The position numbers and the translations under genes were made by a program. A DNA stretch of 36,474 nucleotides from Betaproteobacteria bacterium Ga0077523 (GTDB lineage: Bacteria > Pseudomonadota > Gammaproteobacteria > Burkholderiales > Ga0077523). Positions 14,872-22,628 of the stretch are shown here, piece after piece. The notes under the pieces were generated by a model that did not search any database, was not told the DNA's origin, and was given only the letters and a program-made list of their open reading frames with translations. Position 1 is the first letter of the stretch. The number at the start of each line of letters is the position of its first letter. The stretch lies in the NCBI GenBank assembly GCA_001464695.1, contig LNDQ01000032.1:1-36474 (forward strand), read 5' to 3'.

Positions 14872-16029
14872 ATGGCAGCAACACCCGCATCCTTTCGTCT
14901 GCAAGTTCCCGACGATGCGATCGCCGATCTACGCGGGCGGCTGGCGCGGACGCGCTTTCCTGATCAGGCACCGGGCGAGCCCTGGGCCTACGGAACCGAC
15001 GTCGCCTACCTGAAGCAACTGGTCGAGTACTGGCGCACCGGATTCGACTGGCGCACGCAGGAAGCGCGGCTCAATGCGGTTCCACAATTCAAGGTGCCGT
15101 TGCACGGCATCGACGTGCACTTCCTGCACGTGGAAGGCAAGGGCCCGAATCCGTATCCGCTGCTGCTGTCGCACGGCTGGCCCGGGTCGGTACTGGAGTT
15201 TCTCGACATCATCCCGCGGCTCACCGACCCCGCGAAGTTCGGCGGCGATCCGGCTGATGCGTTCACCGTGGTTGCGCCCTCGCTGCCGGGTTACGGCCTG
15301 TCGTTCGCGCCCGGTCAGAAGCGCTTCAGCCTGGAGATGATCGCCGACTGTTTCGCGGAGCTGATGACGGGCGTTCTCGGTTACGAGCGCTTCGCGGCGC
15401 AGGGCGGCGACTGGGGGTCGTTCGTGACCTCGCGCCTTGGCGCGGTCCACGCCGACAAGCTGATCGGCATCCACCTCAATCTTCTCAGCATTCGACGCGA
15501 CCCGAAGATGCTGGAGAACCCCACACCGGAAGAGCAGAAGTTCCTCGGCGAGCTCGATGTCTGGCTGAAGGAGAGCATCGGGTATCAGTGGATCCAGGGG
15601 ACACGGCCGCAGACACTCTCTTTCGGACTTACCGATTCTCCGGCGGGCCTGGCGGCGTGGATCGTGGAAAAGTTCCGCTCGTGGAGTGACTGCAATGGAG
15701 ACGTCGAGAGCGTCTTCACCAAGGACCACCTGCTCGCCAACATCAGCCTGTACTGGTTCACCGGAGCGATCGGTTCGTCGTTCTGGCCCTACTACGCACG
15801 CATGCACGGGCCGTGGCCGATCCCCGACGGTGGGGTGAAGTTACCGATGGGTTACGCCGCTTTTCCGAAAGAGATCCTGCGGCCGCCGCGCTCGGTTGCC
15901 GAGAGGATGTATACCGACATCCGCCGCTGGACGCCGATGCAAAAGGGCGGTCATTTCGCGGCGATGGAACAGCCGGAGGCGCTGACGCACGAAATCGTGG
16001 AGTTCTTCAGGCCGCTGCGCCCACGTTAG
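14872..16029 (+). CDS. Epoxide hydrolase with EHN domain
   Basis: Encodes 385 residues; AGGAGG precedes the ATG. The N-terminal 110 residues (FRLQVPDDAIADLRGRLARTRFP) are the EHN domain found in microsomal-type epoxide hydrolases. HGWPGS (101-106) forms the oxyanion hole, D180 in QGGDWGS is the nucleophile that opens the epoxide, and H361 in GGHFAAMEQP is the charge-relay base. Length and motif order match mEH-like bacterial enzymes, which convert epoxides to diols; the substrate is not predictable. The Crp/Fnr regulator starts 10 bases after the stop, so both are probably on one transcript. Confidence 0.9.
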   Translation: MAATPASFRLQVPDDAIADLRGRLARTRFPDQAPGEPWAYGTDVAYLKQLVEYWRTGFDWRTQEARLNAVPQFKVPLHGIDVHFLHVEGKGPNPYPLLLSHGWPGSVLEFLDIIPRLTDPAKFGGDPADAFTVVAPSLPGYGLSFAPGQKRFSLEMIADCFAELMTGVLGYERFAAQGGDWGSFVTSRLGAVHADKLIGIHLNLLSIRRDPKMLENPTPEEQKFLGELDVWLKESIGYQWIQGTRPQTLSFGLTDSPAGLAAWIVEKFRSWSDCNGDVESVFTKDHLLANISLYWFTGAIGSSFWPYYARMHGPWPIPDGGVKLPMGYAAFPKEILRPPRSVAERMYTDIRRWTPMQKGGHFAAMEQPEALTHEIVEFFRPLRPR

Positions 16030-16039
16030 ACTTCGAGGC

Positions 16040-16702
16040 ATGCTCCGTCCCGAGATCCGCCAGCGCCTGCGCTCGTTGTATCCGGCCTTCGAATCGCTCG
16101 ATGACCGGCGGCTCGACGCGCTCCTCGACGAGTCGATGGTGCTCAACGTCAAATCAGGCACCGTCATGTTCGACGAGGAAAGCCCATGTCAAGCGTTTCC
16201 ATTGCTCGTCAACGGAACGATTCGCGTTTCCAAGGTGGGGCCGAGCGGTCGCGAACTGCAGTTGTACCGCGTCGTTCCCGGCGAGGCTTGCATCCTCACG
16301 ACCAGTTGCCTGCTCGGCAACGTGGCCTACAACGCCCGTGGCGTGGCGGAGTCCGAGGTGACGGCCGTTGCCTTGCCGCAGCCTGTGTTCCAAAGATTGC
16401 TGGGAGAGCACGAGCCTTTCCGGACCTACGTCTTCGGCCTGTTTGCCGAGCGCATCAGCGAACTGATGCAGCTCGTCGAGGCGGTGGCCTTCCAGAAGCT
16501 CGACCAGCGCCTTGCCGCTCTCCTGCTCGGCAAGGGTAAGGTCATCCACACGACACACCAGGCCCTTGCCGACGAACTGGGGAGCGTGCGCGAGATCGTC
16601 AGCCGGCTGCTCAAGGCCTTTGCAGAGCAGGGCCTCGTGTCGCTCGCCCGGGAGCAGATCGAGATCGTCGACGCGGGGAAGCTGCGCCGACTCGCCGCGT
16701 GA
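16040..16702 (+). CDS. Crp/Fnr family transcription regulator
   Basis: Encodes 220 residues. A cyclic-nucleotide-binding type beta-roll covers about residues 20-130, and a winged helix-turn-helix covers about 150-215. The recognition helix GSVREIVSRLLKAF contains R-E-x-x-x-R as in CRP, and E-x-x-S-R as in FNR. The N-terminus lacks the cysteine cluster of FNR, so it is not an Fe-S oxygen sensor of that kind. Directly at its stop codon lies a near-consensus CRP palindrome (16698-16713). It probably controls the DUF2892 gene and perhaps itself. Crp/Fnr, DUF2892 and TauE/SafE genes often sit together in sulfur-handling bacteria, as here. Confidence 0.88.
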   Translation: MLRPEIRQRLRSLYPAFESLDDRRLDALLDESMVLNVKSGTVMFDEESPCQAFPLLVNGTIRVSKVGPSGRELQLYRVVPGEACILTTSCLLGNVAYNARGVAESEVTAVALPQPVFQRLLGEHEPFRTYVFGLFAERISELMQLVEAVAFQKLDQRLAALLLGKGKVIHTTHQALADELGSVREIVSRLLKAFAEQGLVSLAREQIEIVDAGKLRRLAA

Positions 16703-16713
16703 CCTGAGTCACA
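16698..16713. promoter_or_regulatory. CRP-type operator for the DUF2892 gene
   Basis: CGTGA-CCTGAG-TCACA matches the CRP consensus TGTGA-N6-TCACA at nine of ten positions and overlaps the stop codon of the Crp/Fnr gene. If centred at -41.5 it places a start site near 16747, and the hexamer GACACT (16735-16740) is then correctly positioned as the -10 element. The gene so driven begins at 16785. Confidence 0.65.
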
Positions 16714-16784
16714 GACTTCGCGGGTTCCGCGACGGACACTGTGCGATGTGAGCAGTGAGCTCATCCACCGCACGGAGGGAACCC

Positions 16785-16991
16785 ATGAAAGCGAATGTCG
16801 GCAACATCGATCGCGCGTTGCGCGTAGTCGTCGGTCTCGGCCTGTTGAGTTTGCTGTTCCTGCTCGAGGGCGACGCGAAGTGGTACGGCCTGATCGGCAT
16901 CGTTCCGCTGCTTACTGCCGGGATGGGCTTCTGCCCTTTGTATTCGGTACTGGGTGTGAACACCTGCTCGGCCCGAGTGAAGCAAGCGTAG
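16785..16991 (+). CDS. DUF2892 (YgaP-like) small membrane protein
   Basis: Encodes 68 residues; ACGGAGGGA precedes the ATG. The pattern MKANVGNIDRALRVVVGLGLL, a second hydrophobic stretch (WYGLIGIVPLLTAGMGFCPLYSVLGVNTC) and the final CPLY-x5-NTC pair of cysteines are those of DUF2892, the membrane-anchoring module that in YgaP is fused to a rhodanese. Two transmembrane helices are expected. Stand-alone DUF2892 proteins are common near sulfur metabolism genes; the job is not established. It is preceded by a CRP-type operator and converges with the TauE/SafE gene. Confidence 0.88.
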   Translation: MKANVGNIDRALRVVVGLGLLSLLFLLEGDAKWYGLIGIVPLLTAGMGFCPLYSVLGVNTCSARVKQA

Positions 16992-17023
16992 GGCGGTAAC
17001 GCCATCCTCGCGAGGACGAGAAA

Positions 17024-17060
17024 GCGCGCGGGCGACTCAATGCCACCCGAGCCCGCGCGC
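17024..17060. terminator. Hairpin between convergent DUF2892 and TauE/SafE genes
   Basis: GCGCGCGGGC (17024-17033) and GCCCGCGCGC (17051-17060) form a perfect 10-bp stem with a 17-nt loop. It spans the end of the minus-strand TauE/SafE gene (stop at 17037-17039). Lack of a T-run leaves factor-independent action uncertain. Confidence 0.5.
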
Positions 17061-17786
17061 GACCAGCGATGCGCCGCTCGCGATCAACAAGGCACTCACG
17101 AACCGGGCGAGTTGCAACTGGGACAGCCGCAGGTGCAGACGCTGTCCGAAGCGCGTGCCGAGCCACATCAGCGGGAACAACGCCGCGGCAGCACCGAGCA
17201 GACGCCAGTCGAGCAGCAGTCCCGAAACCACGAACAGCGTGATGCGGAATCCGGTGCTGATGGCGAACACCGTCGACAGCGTCGCGCGCAACCGGGCGGT
17301 ATCGTGGATGCGCGAGGCGAAGTACATGACGTAGATCGGGCCGCCCACCCCGAACATCGCACCGAGCATGCCGCCCAGCAGCCCCGTCGGATGGGCCGCG
17401 AAGTCCGGGAAGCGCCGCGGCGAACCGCGCGCGAGCAGGCGGTGCAGGCCGTATAGCGCAACGAACAGACCCAGCACCGTGATCAGCGCTTCACCGGGAA
17501 TCCTGGCGAGCAGCAGCACCCCGACGATGACACCTACCAGCATTGCCGGTATCACGCGCTTGACTTCCGCAATCTCGACATCGCCGCGAAACCTCAGTCC
17601 CGTAGAGAACGCCGCCGAGAAATCGAGCAGCACCATCATCGGCACCACGGTCTTGAGTGGCAGGAAGTGGGCCAGTAGTGGGATCGAGATCAGCGCCGAC
17701 CCGAAGCCGGAGATGCCGAAGATCGTGTAGGCCGCGAAGATGATGAGGGGCGCGGCGATGAGGATATCGGTGGGGATTTGCGGCAC
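17037..17786 (-). CDS. Sulfite exporter TauE/SafE family membrane protein
   Basis: Encodes 249 residues with about eight hydrophobic helices. The two internally related halves typical of the family are visible: GISGFGSALISIPLLAHFLPLKTVVPMMV in the first and GLLGGMLGAMFGVGGPIYVMYFA in the second, each with the Gly-rich GxGG-type loop. TauE/SafE proteins export sulfite, sulfoacetate or other small organosulfur anions. Convergence with the Crp/Fnr-DUF2892 pair and the presence of a sulfur operon at 34298 suggest sulfite or a related anion, but that is inference. Its upstream region, from 17787, is shared with the divergent regulator 1. Confidence 0.85.
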   Translation of the reverse strand: MPQIPTDILIAAPLIIFAAYTIFGISGFGSALISIPLLAHFLPLKTVVPMMVLLDFSAAFSTGLRFRGDVEIAEVKRVIPAMLVGVIVGVLLLARIPGEALITVLGLFVALYGLHRLLARGSPRRFPDFAAHPTGLLGGMLGAMFGVGGPIYVMYFASRIHDTARLRATLSTVFAISTGFRITLFVVSGLLLDWRLLGAAAALFPLMWLGTRFGQRLHLRLSQLQLARFVSALLIASGASLVARGLGWH

Positions 17787-17829
17787 TGCGGAAGTCTAGC
17801 AAAGAGCCCCTGCTCAGCGGTCCAGGCGA

Positions 17830-17866
17830 ATCGGTAATCGATTTGTGTGCCGGAGCGCGCGAGAAT
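17830..17866 (+). promoter_or_regulatory. Direct-repeat operator and promoter of regulator 1 (degenerate)
   Basis: Half-sites ATCGGTAATCG (17830-17840) and ATTTGTGTGCC (17841-17851) are in direct repeat at 11 bp. The first shares eight bases with the first half-site of regulator 3; the second is weak. Nine bases later GAGAAT (17861-17866) could be the -10 hexamer. The start codon is at 17920. Confidence 0.45.
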
Positions 17867-17919
17867 GGCTCCCGTGCCTCGGACCGAGGCTCAACCCCAC
17901 TGGCATGTCGGGAGGGTGG

Positions 17920-20900
17920 ATGGTGCAGTCGGCCCCCAGGATCGCCAAGCTCGCCGCACCGCGCCTCGAGGGCGTCGTACGCCGTGAGCGGCTGCACGCG
18001 CTGTTGGACGAGTGCGGTAGGCGGCCCGTGGTCTGGGTCGTGGGGCCACCTGGTGCCGGCAAGACGACAGTGGTGGCCGACTACCTGGCCGAACGTGCGA
18101 TCCCGACCTTGTGGTACCGCATGGACTCGGGCGACGCCGACCCGGCTACGTTCTTCTATTACCTGCGGCAGGCGGTCGAGGCGCTTGTCTCACCGGGGAC
18201 GAAACCGCTCCCGCTGTTGACGCCGGAGTACTTGGGGGACGTGCCGGGTTTCGCCCGGCGCTGGTTCCGCGAGGCGTTCCAGCAGCTTTCTGCGCGCTGC
18301 GTATTGGTGCTGGACAACTTCCAGGACGCCGGTGATGACATTGCCTTGCACCAGGCTTTGACTGCCGGCTGGGACGAGTTGCCACCTGGCTCGAACGCGT
18401 TCGTCTGTAGTCGGCGCGACCCGCCGCCACCTTTCGCCCGCGCCCAGGTCAACGGCGTCATTGCCACGGTGGGGTGGGACGAGCTGCGTCTGACCGACGC
18501 GGAGACGAAAGCCGTCGGTGCCTCACGTGGACTGACCGACCCAGAAGTAGTGCGGTCCGTGCGAACTCAATCACATGGTTGGATGGCCGGTGTAGTGCTG
18601 ATGAGCGAACGGGCGCGGCGCGCGGGGGTGCTCGGAGAGAACCCCGGCACCGGCCCGCTCGAAACGGTGTTCGACTATTTTGCCGGCCTGGCTTTCGACG
18701 GCGCTGAGGCGGCTGCCCGCGCTGCGTTGCTCGATGGAGCCTTTCTGCCCAGCGTCACTGCGGCACGGATGCGGGCTGTGAACGGCGATGCGCGTGCGAT
18801 CGAACATATCGATGCGCTGCATCGCCGCAATCTGTTCGTCGATCGCGCGGCCGCGGCCGAGCCCACCTACCGTTTTCATCCGCTGTTTCGCGCCTTCCTC
18901 GCGGCTCGGGCGCGCGCGCTGTTCGGTACCGAGGAGCACAACGCGCGAACACTGCGAGCGGCGCGAGTGCTGGAGACCGATGGTGAAGCCGAATCGGCCT
19001 TCGCGTCGTACGCAGACGCCGGCGCATGGGACGAAGCCCGTCGCCTGCTGCTCGCGCATGCGCAGCGGTTCATCGACGACGGTCGCTGGCGCACGCTCGA
19101 GGACTGGTACGCCCGCTTGCCGGAGCCTGTCAGGGAGGCCGACCCGTGGCTGACCTATTGGTACGGTCGCTCGCGCGTCACGGTTGCGCCTTTGGAGGCC
19201 AAGCCCCTTCTCACGCAGGCCCACGAGCGCTTCCTTGCCTCTGGCGATCAAGCAGGCCAGATGCTGAGTGCCGTCGGTGTCATTGAAGCCTTGTACTTTG
19301 AGTATGACCAGTTCGATGCCATGGACGCGTGGCTCGAACGGGTCACTGCGCTTCTCGAAGCAGGCGTGAATCCCCCGACCGCCGATGACGAACTGCGGAC
19401 CCATGCGGTAGTGATGATGGCTTGCAGCTTCCGTTTGTCCGGTTTCGAGAGCCTCGAACGCAGCGTCGAGCGAGTGGTGCAGTTGCTGAGTGCCCCGATC
19501 GAACCGAACCTGCGCATCGCCGCGGCGGGAATGCTGCACGGTTATGTGGTGGCAACCACGGACCCGCGAGCGGAGTACTGCGCGCGGGCGGCTGGGCGGC
19601 TCCTGCTCGATTTACCCCAAGTGACGGCGCTCCGTGTAGCGCACTACATGGGCGCGGAAGGCTACAGCCACTACATGATGGGGCGATTCGGAGTAGCCAT
19701 GGAAGTGCTGGCACAAGCAGAAGCGATCGCCAGCAATCATGGATTCGAAGAACTTGCCGCCACTATGGCCGGGTTTCAGGCGTTAGCGGCGTTGCGGGCC
19801 AATGCGCTGCGAACGGCCGAAACTGCCATGGACCGGTACCAGGCCAAACTGACTGGCGCTCGGAGCTATTCCGGAGTGTTGATTGGCTTTGCGAGAATCG
19901 GTGTGGACTTCGCCCGCGGGAAATCCATCGATGTAGTGCAGCAACTCTGGCAGCTTCATTCGAACCAACAATCCATGGGTCATCCCGTGGGGTACGTTCT
20001 CTTCGGCTGGTTCGCGGTGCAGATCATGCTCGACGTCAAGGCGCTCGACGCCGCTGCGGCACTTCTGGCTCGGACCCGTAGCCATCTGACCAACCCCATC
20101 TCCCGATCGATGCTCGGAGCGCAGTGCCTGCTGGAGTCGTGGTTGCACCATCTGGCGGGGGACCGGGCGCTGAGCGACGCGCGCCTGCGCGAAGCGCTGG
20201 AGCGGTCCGTCGACGCAGCCACGCGGGTGCGCTTCCGCTGGTATCCGCGTGCGCTTGCAGCGATGCTGCAGATCGCGATCGAACGCGACATCGAGAAGGT
20301 GAACGCATGCCAGTTGGTGCGGGAGTTCGACGTCTTGCCACCGTCACGGGATACCGAGCACTGGCCGTGGGCCGTGCGTGTCTTTTCCCTCGGGCGTTTC
20401 GAGGTGCAGGTCGATGACAAGCCGCTCGCTTACTCCCGCAAGGCGCCGCGCCGGCTGCTCGAGCTGCTCAAGGCGATCATCGCGTTCGGACCCGAAGACG
20501 TCGACGAGCGCAAACTCGCCGACGCGTTGTGGCCCGACGATGAGGGGGATAACGGGATCCACGCATTGCATGTGAGCCTCACGCGGCTGCGCAAGTTGCT
20601 TGGCCACACGGAAGCGATCCGTGTCGAGGACGGCAAGGTGAGCCTCGATCGCAACCGCTGCTGGGTCGATGCGACGGCGTTTCAGCGTGCAATGTCCGAG
20701 CAGGAGAACGAAGACCTGTCGTGCGTCGAACGAGCGTGTGAGCTGTATCGAGGCACGTTTCTGGGCAGTGATGCCGAGCAACCCTGGCTGCTTCCCGCGC
20801 GCGAGCGGTTGCGGTCGCGCTTCGTCGAAGGGATCGAACGGATCGGCAGAGAGCTGGAAGCCGAGAGTCAGTGGAGCCGCGCCGCTGCCTGGTATCGACG

Positions 20901-21117
20901 CGGCATCGACGCTGACGGACTGATCGAGGCGTTTCACCAAGGCCTGATGCGCTGCCACCTGGAGATGGGGTGCAAAGCCGAGGCGATGAGCACTTACCGC
21001 CGGCTGCGTCAGACGTTGTCGGTTGTGCTTGGTATCGCGCCGTCGCAGTCCACCGAAGCGATTCTCCGCTCGGTCTACGACCCCGAACCGGAGCGGCAAT
21101 CCGTAGCCAATTCGTGA
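17920..21117 (+). CDS. STAND ATPase-SARP/BTAD giant transcription regulator, paralog 1
   Basis: Encodes 1065 residues from the ATG at 17920, chosen for the ribosome binding site GGGAGGGTGG and because it aligns with the starts of its three paralogs (AKLAAPRL against AKLTRPRL). Residues 42-50 are a Walker A loop (GPPGAGKTT) and about 127-133 a Walker B strand (CVLVLDN), as in MalT-type STAND ATPases, which bind a ligand and ATP and then oligomerise. Residues about 330-800 are helical TPR-like sequence. From about 822 there is an OmpR/SARP winged helix (SLGRFEVQVDDKPLAY, then ALWPDDEGD and SLTRLRKLLG). A BTAD helical domain ends the chain. The protein is cytosolic and expected to activate transcription at tandem 11-bp repeats. 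It is the most divergent of the four, with little near-identity to the others at DNA level. Confidence 0.85.
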   Translation: MVQSAPRIAKLAAPRLEGVVRRERLHALLDECGRRPVVWVVGPPGAGKTTVVADYLAERAIPTLWYRMDSGDADPATFFYYLRQAVEALVSPGTKPLPLLTPEYLGDVPGFARRWFREAFQQLSARCVLVLDNFQDAGDDIALHQALTAGWDELPPGSNAFVCSRRDPPPPFARAQVNGVIATVGWDELRLTDAETKAVGASRGLTDPEVVRSVRTQSHGWMAGVVLMSERARRAGVLGENPGTGPLETVFDYFAGLAFDGAEAAARAALLDGAFLPSVTAARMRAVNGDARAIEHIDALHRRNLFVDRAAAAEPTYRFHPLFRAFLAARARALFGTEEHNARTLRAARVLETDGEAESAFASYADAGAWDEARRLLLAHAQRFIDDGRWRTLEDWYARLPEPVREADPWLTYWYGRSRVTVAPLEAKPLLTQAHERFLASGDQAGQMLSAVGVIEALYFEYDQFDAMDAWLERVTALLEAGVNPPTADDELRTHAVVMMACSFRLSGFESLERSVERVVQLLSAPIEPNLRIAAAGMLHGYVVATTDPRAEYCARAAGRLLLDLPQVTALRVAHYMGAEGYSHYMMGRFGVAMEVLAQAEAIASNHGFEELAATMAGFQALAALRANALRTAETAMDRYQAKLTGARSYSGVLIGFARIGVDFARGKSIDVVQQLWQLHSNQQSMGHPVGYVLFGWFAVQIMLDVKALDAAAALLARTRSHLTNPISRSMLGAQCLLESWLHHLAGDRALSDARLREALERSVDAATRVRFRWYPRALAAMLQIAIERDIEKVNACQLVREFDVLPPSRDTEHWPWAVRVFSLGRFEVQVDDKPLAYSRKAPRRLLELLKAIIAFGPEDVDERKLADALWPDDEGDNGIHALHVSLTRLRKLLGHTEAIRVEDGKVSLDRNRCWVDATAFQRAMSEQENEDLSCVERACELYRGTFLGSDAEQPWLLPARERLRSRFVEGIERIGRELEAESQWSRAAAWYRRGIDADGLIEAFHQGLMRCHLEMGCKAEAMSTYRRLRQTLSVVLGIAPSQSTEAILRSVYDPEPERQSVANS

Positions 21118-21135
21118 CCCACTCGCGCCTACGCT
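21099..21135 (+). promoter_or_regulatory. Direct-repeat operator and promoter of the 21160-21884 unit
   Basis: Half-sites ATCCGTAGCCA (21099-21109) and ATTCGTGACCC (21110-21120) repeat directly at 11 bp. After 9 bp comes the -10-like TACGCT (21130-21135). The second half-site overlaps the stop codon of regulator 1 (21115-21117). The start codon of the small gene follows 24 bp after the -10. Confidence 0.6.
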
Positions 21136-21159
21136 GGCTGCGAGTTCGAGAGGTGACGA

Positions 21160-21399
21160 ATGCACAACCGGAGAGTGCTCATCCTGCGTTTCCCAGCGCT
21201 CGCCGATCGGGAACGTACAGTTCCTGTCGGTGTTTGCGAGGATCCGGACACGGGTGAGCAGAAAGCCTTCGCGACGGCCGCGGATCTATGGGCCATCGTG
21301 CAAGGCCGGTTGTCGGTGGAGGTCACATCGCGAACGCCGCATCGCGGGACGGTTCGCCGGGCGCGATTCTCAAAGCCGATATCCGAGGAGGATCCATGA
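21160..21399 (+). CDS. Small cytosolic protein of the regulator cassette, unknown function
   Basis: Encodes 79 residues with no signal peptide. GAGAGGTGA lies just before the ATG. Its first half (VLILRF, then TVPVGVCEDPDTGEQKAF and DLWAIVQG) matches the second small cassette protein at 25879 (TFVVRF, AGTVEAVSDGSMWSF, QLRAILEAG), so the two are homologous; the C-terminal tails differ and are basic. It ends in an ATGA overlap with the secreted-protein gene, so the two are translationally coupled. No known family is recognised. The position between regulator and secreted product could fit an adaptor or anti-activator. Confidence 0.65.
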   Translation: MHNRRVLILRFPALADRERTVPVGVCEDPDTGEQKAFATAADLWAIVQGRLSVEVTSRTPHRGTVRRARFSKPISEEDP

Positions 21400-21884
21400 G
21401 CAAGTTTCTCGCCGCAGTGATTGCAGGTGCTTCGATGGTCGCCGTGAGCGCTGGCGCTCCTGCACAACAACTCCCGAAGTCCGGAAGCATCAACTTCCAC
21501 ACCGGCTGGAAGGACACGGCCGATGCCAATGAAGTCGCTCCGAATCGCTACCAAGGTCAGGACCGGGTAGTTGGCACGACGTTCAACGACAAGGGCTCGG
21601 GGCCGTTGCACCTGGGTCCCGCCAACTGTTCCGGTGCCTTCGTCGTCACCGATGGCAGCGGTCCCAACAAGGGTTACTGCGCCTTCGGAGATCCGGATGG
21701 CGATCGCATCTTCACCGACTTCACCGGCAACATCACACCCACCGGCGCGGAAGGCACCAACGTGATCAGCGGTGGAACCGGCAAGTATGCCGGCATCACC
21801 GGCAGCGGCCCGTGGAAGTGCAAGGGGTCGGGCAAGAATGGCGAGTTGCAGTGTACCCAGAGGTTCGACTACAAGCTGCCCTGA
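21396..21884 (+). CDS. Secreted GGTGK-motif protein 1 (barrel-like), unknown function
   Basis: Encodes 162 residues. GAGGAGG lies just before the ATG, which overlaps the previous stop (ATGA). Residues 1-24 are a signal peptide (cut after GAPA). The mature protein has four cysteines (NCSGAF, GYCAFG, WKCKG, LQCTQ), an acidic DPDGDR and the motif GGTGKYAGITGSG at residues 126-138. CSG-x-F, G-(Y/F)-C, DGD and GGTGK(Y/F)AG are shared in the same order with the secreted protein encoded at 21927-22391. The GGTG-(K/R)-(F/Y) loop is reminiscent of allene-oxide-cyclase/dirigent-type beta-barrels; that fold is inference. Expected in the periplasm or outside the cell. Confidence 0.75.
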   Translation: MSKFLAAVIAGASMVAVSAGAPAQQLPKSGSINFHTGWKDTADANEVAPNRYQGQDRVVGTTFNDKGSGPLHLGPANCSGAFVVTDGSGPNKGYCAFGDPDGDRIFTDFTGNITPTGAEGTNVISGGTGKYAGITGSGPWKCKGSGKNGELQCTQRFDYKLP

Positions 21885-21895
21885 CCGCTGGAAAT

Positions 21896-21919
21896 CGGAG
21901 GCGGGGCTGCCCGCCTCCG
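21896..21919. terminator. Bidirectional hairpin between convergent secreted-protein genes
   Basis: CGGAGGCGGG and CCCGCCTCCG form a perfect 10-bp stem with a GCTG loop, in the 42-bp gap between the plus-strand stop at 21884 and the minus-strand stop at 21927. The position suits a terminator serving both genes. Confidence 0.65.
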
Positions 21920-21926
21920 GACCTCC

Positions 21927-22391
21927 CTACTTGCAGGTCCCACCCCAGCGCGCGACCGACATCTTGCCGTCGTTCACCGCGGCCTGAAACCATCCCGAGT
22001 CCGTCTTGCCGGCAAACTTGCCGGTGCCGCCGATCGACTTCCATCCGCCTTTGTCCGCACCCGGCTTCAACTCGAAGGAGATGCTCTGGGTATCCCCGTC
22101 CTTGTCCCTGCGGATGCAGAAGCCGGACCCCGCGACCTTGCCGTCCGGCGTGGCGAGGAAGGTGCCCGAGCACTGTCCGGTAGCGTTGTGGTAGATGTTC
22201 TTCACGTCGTCCGTCGTGAGGACCGAATAGTCGACGCTGGTGGTCATCGAATGGCCCTTGGTGACTTCCAGAGTGTTCACATACTGATTCACCAGCACGT
22301 CGTTGCCGGTGCAATTGTCGGCCCGGGCGCTGCCGAAACAAAGGATGCTGGCGAGCGTAGCAGCGAAGACTGCGAGTTTTTGCGTGTTCAC
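21927..22391 (-). CDS. Secreted GGTGK-motif protein 2, unknown function
   Basis: Encodes 154 residues from a GTG at 22391, which has GGAGGAGG upstream and opens a signal peptide (cut after SARA, residue 24). The mature part has four cysteines (DNCTG, GQCSGTF, GFCIRR, GTCK at the extreme C-terminus), DKDGD, and GGTGKFAGKTDSG at 121-133. It is a homolog of the convergent secreted protein 1 but lacks an accompanying small gene. Its promoter region carries the direct-repeat operator on the minus strand, divergent from regulator 2. Function unknown; a disulfide-bonded exported barrel is likely. Confidence 0.75.
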   Translation of the reverse strand: MNTQKLAVFAATLASILCFGSARADNCTGNDVLVNQYVNTLEVTKGHSMTTSVDYSVLTTDDVKNIYHNATGQCSGTFLATPDGKVAGSGFCIRRDKDGDTQSISFELKPGADKGGWKSIGGTGKFAGKTDSGWFQAAVNDGKMSVARWGGTCK

Positions 22392-22474
22392 TTCGTTCCT
22401 CCTCCAGTGGGTTGGTCCTTCCTGCGGTGCTACCAGCGAAGGGCCTGAATCGGCTGGTCCGGCCGGTGCATTGC

Positions 22475-22511
22475 ACGCTACGACGGCGGCCCTTACCGAT
22501 GGGTTACGTCC
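22475..22511 (-). promoter_or_regulatory. Direct-repeat operator and promoter of secreted protein 2
   Basis: On the minus strand GGACGTAACCC (22511-22501) and ATCGGTAAGGG (22500-22490) repeat at 11 bp (GTAA in both). After 9 bp TAGCGT (22480-22475) is a -10 candidate; TGCAAT (22475-22470) inside the palindrome GTGCAATGCAC is an alternative. The rest of the 237-bp gap before regulator 2 has a GC-rich inverted repeat around 22570-22585 but no clear plus-strand operator. Confidence 0.6.
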
Positions 22512-22628
22512 TGGCCGAATGACGTCGTCGTTGCGATTCGTGCTACCTTGGCCGGGCCGCCCCAAGAGGGCTGCCCCCTGGGGGGAAGGGCCGTAGGCCT
22601 ATCGGGGGGAACGCCACCATATTCCGCC

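Noticed and set aside
22560..22620. GC-rich inverted repeat before regulator 2 as its operator
   Set aside because: It lacks the GTAAG half-sites and 11-bp direct period; it looks like common interspersed GC-rich sequence.
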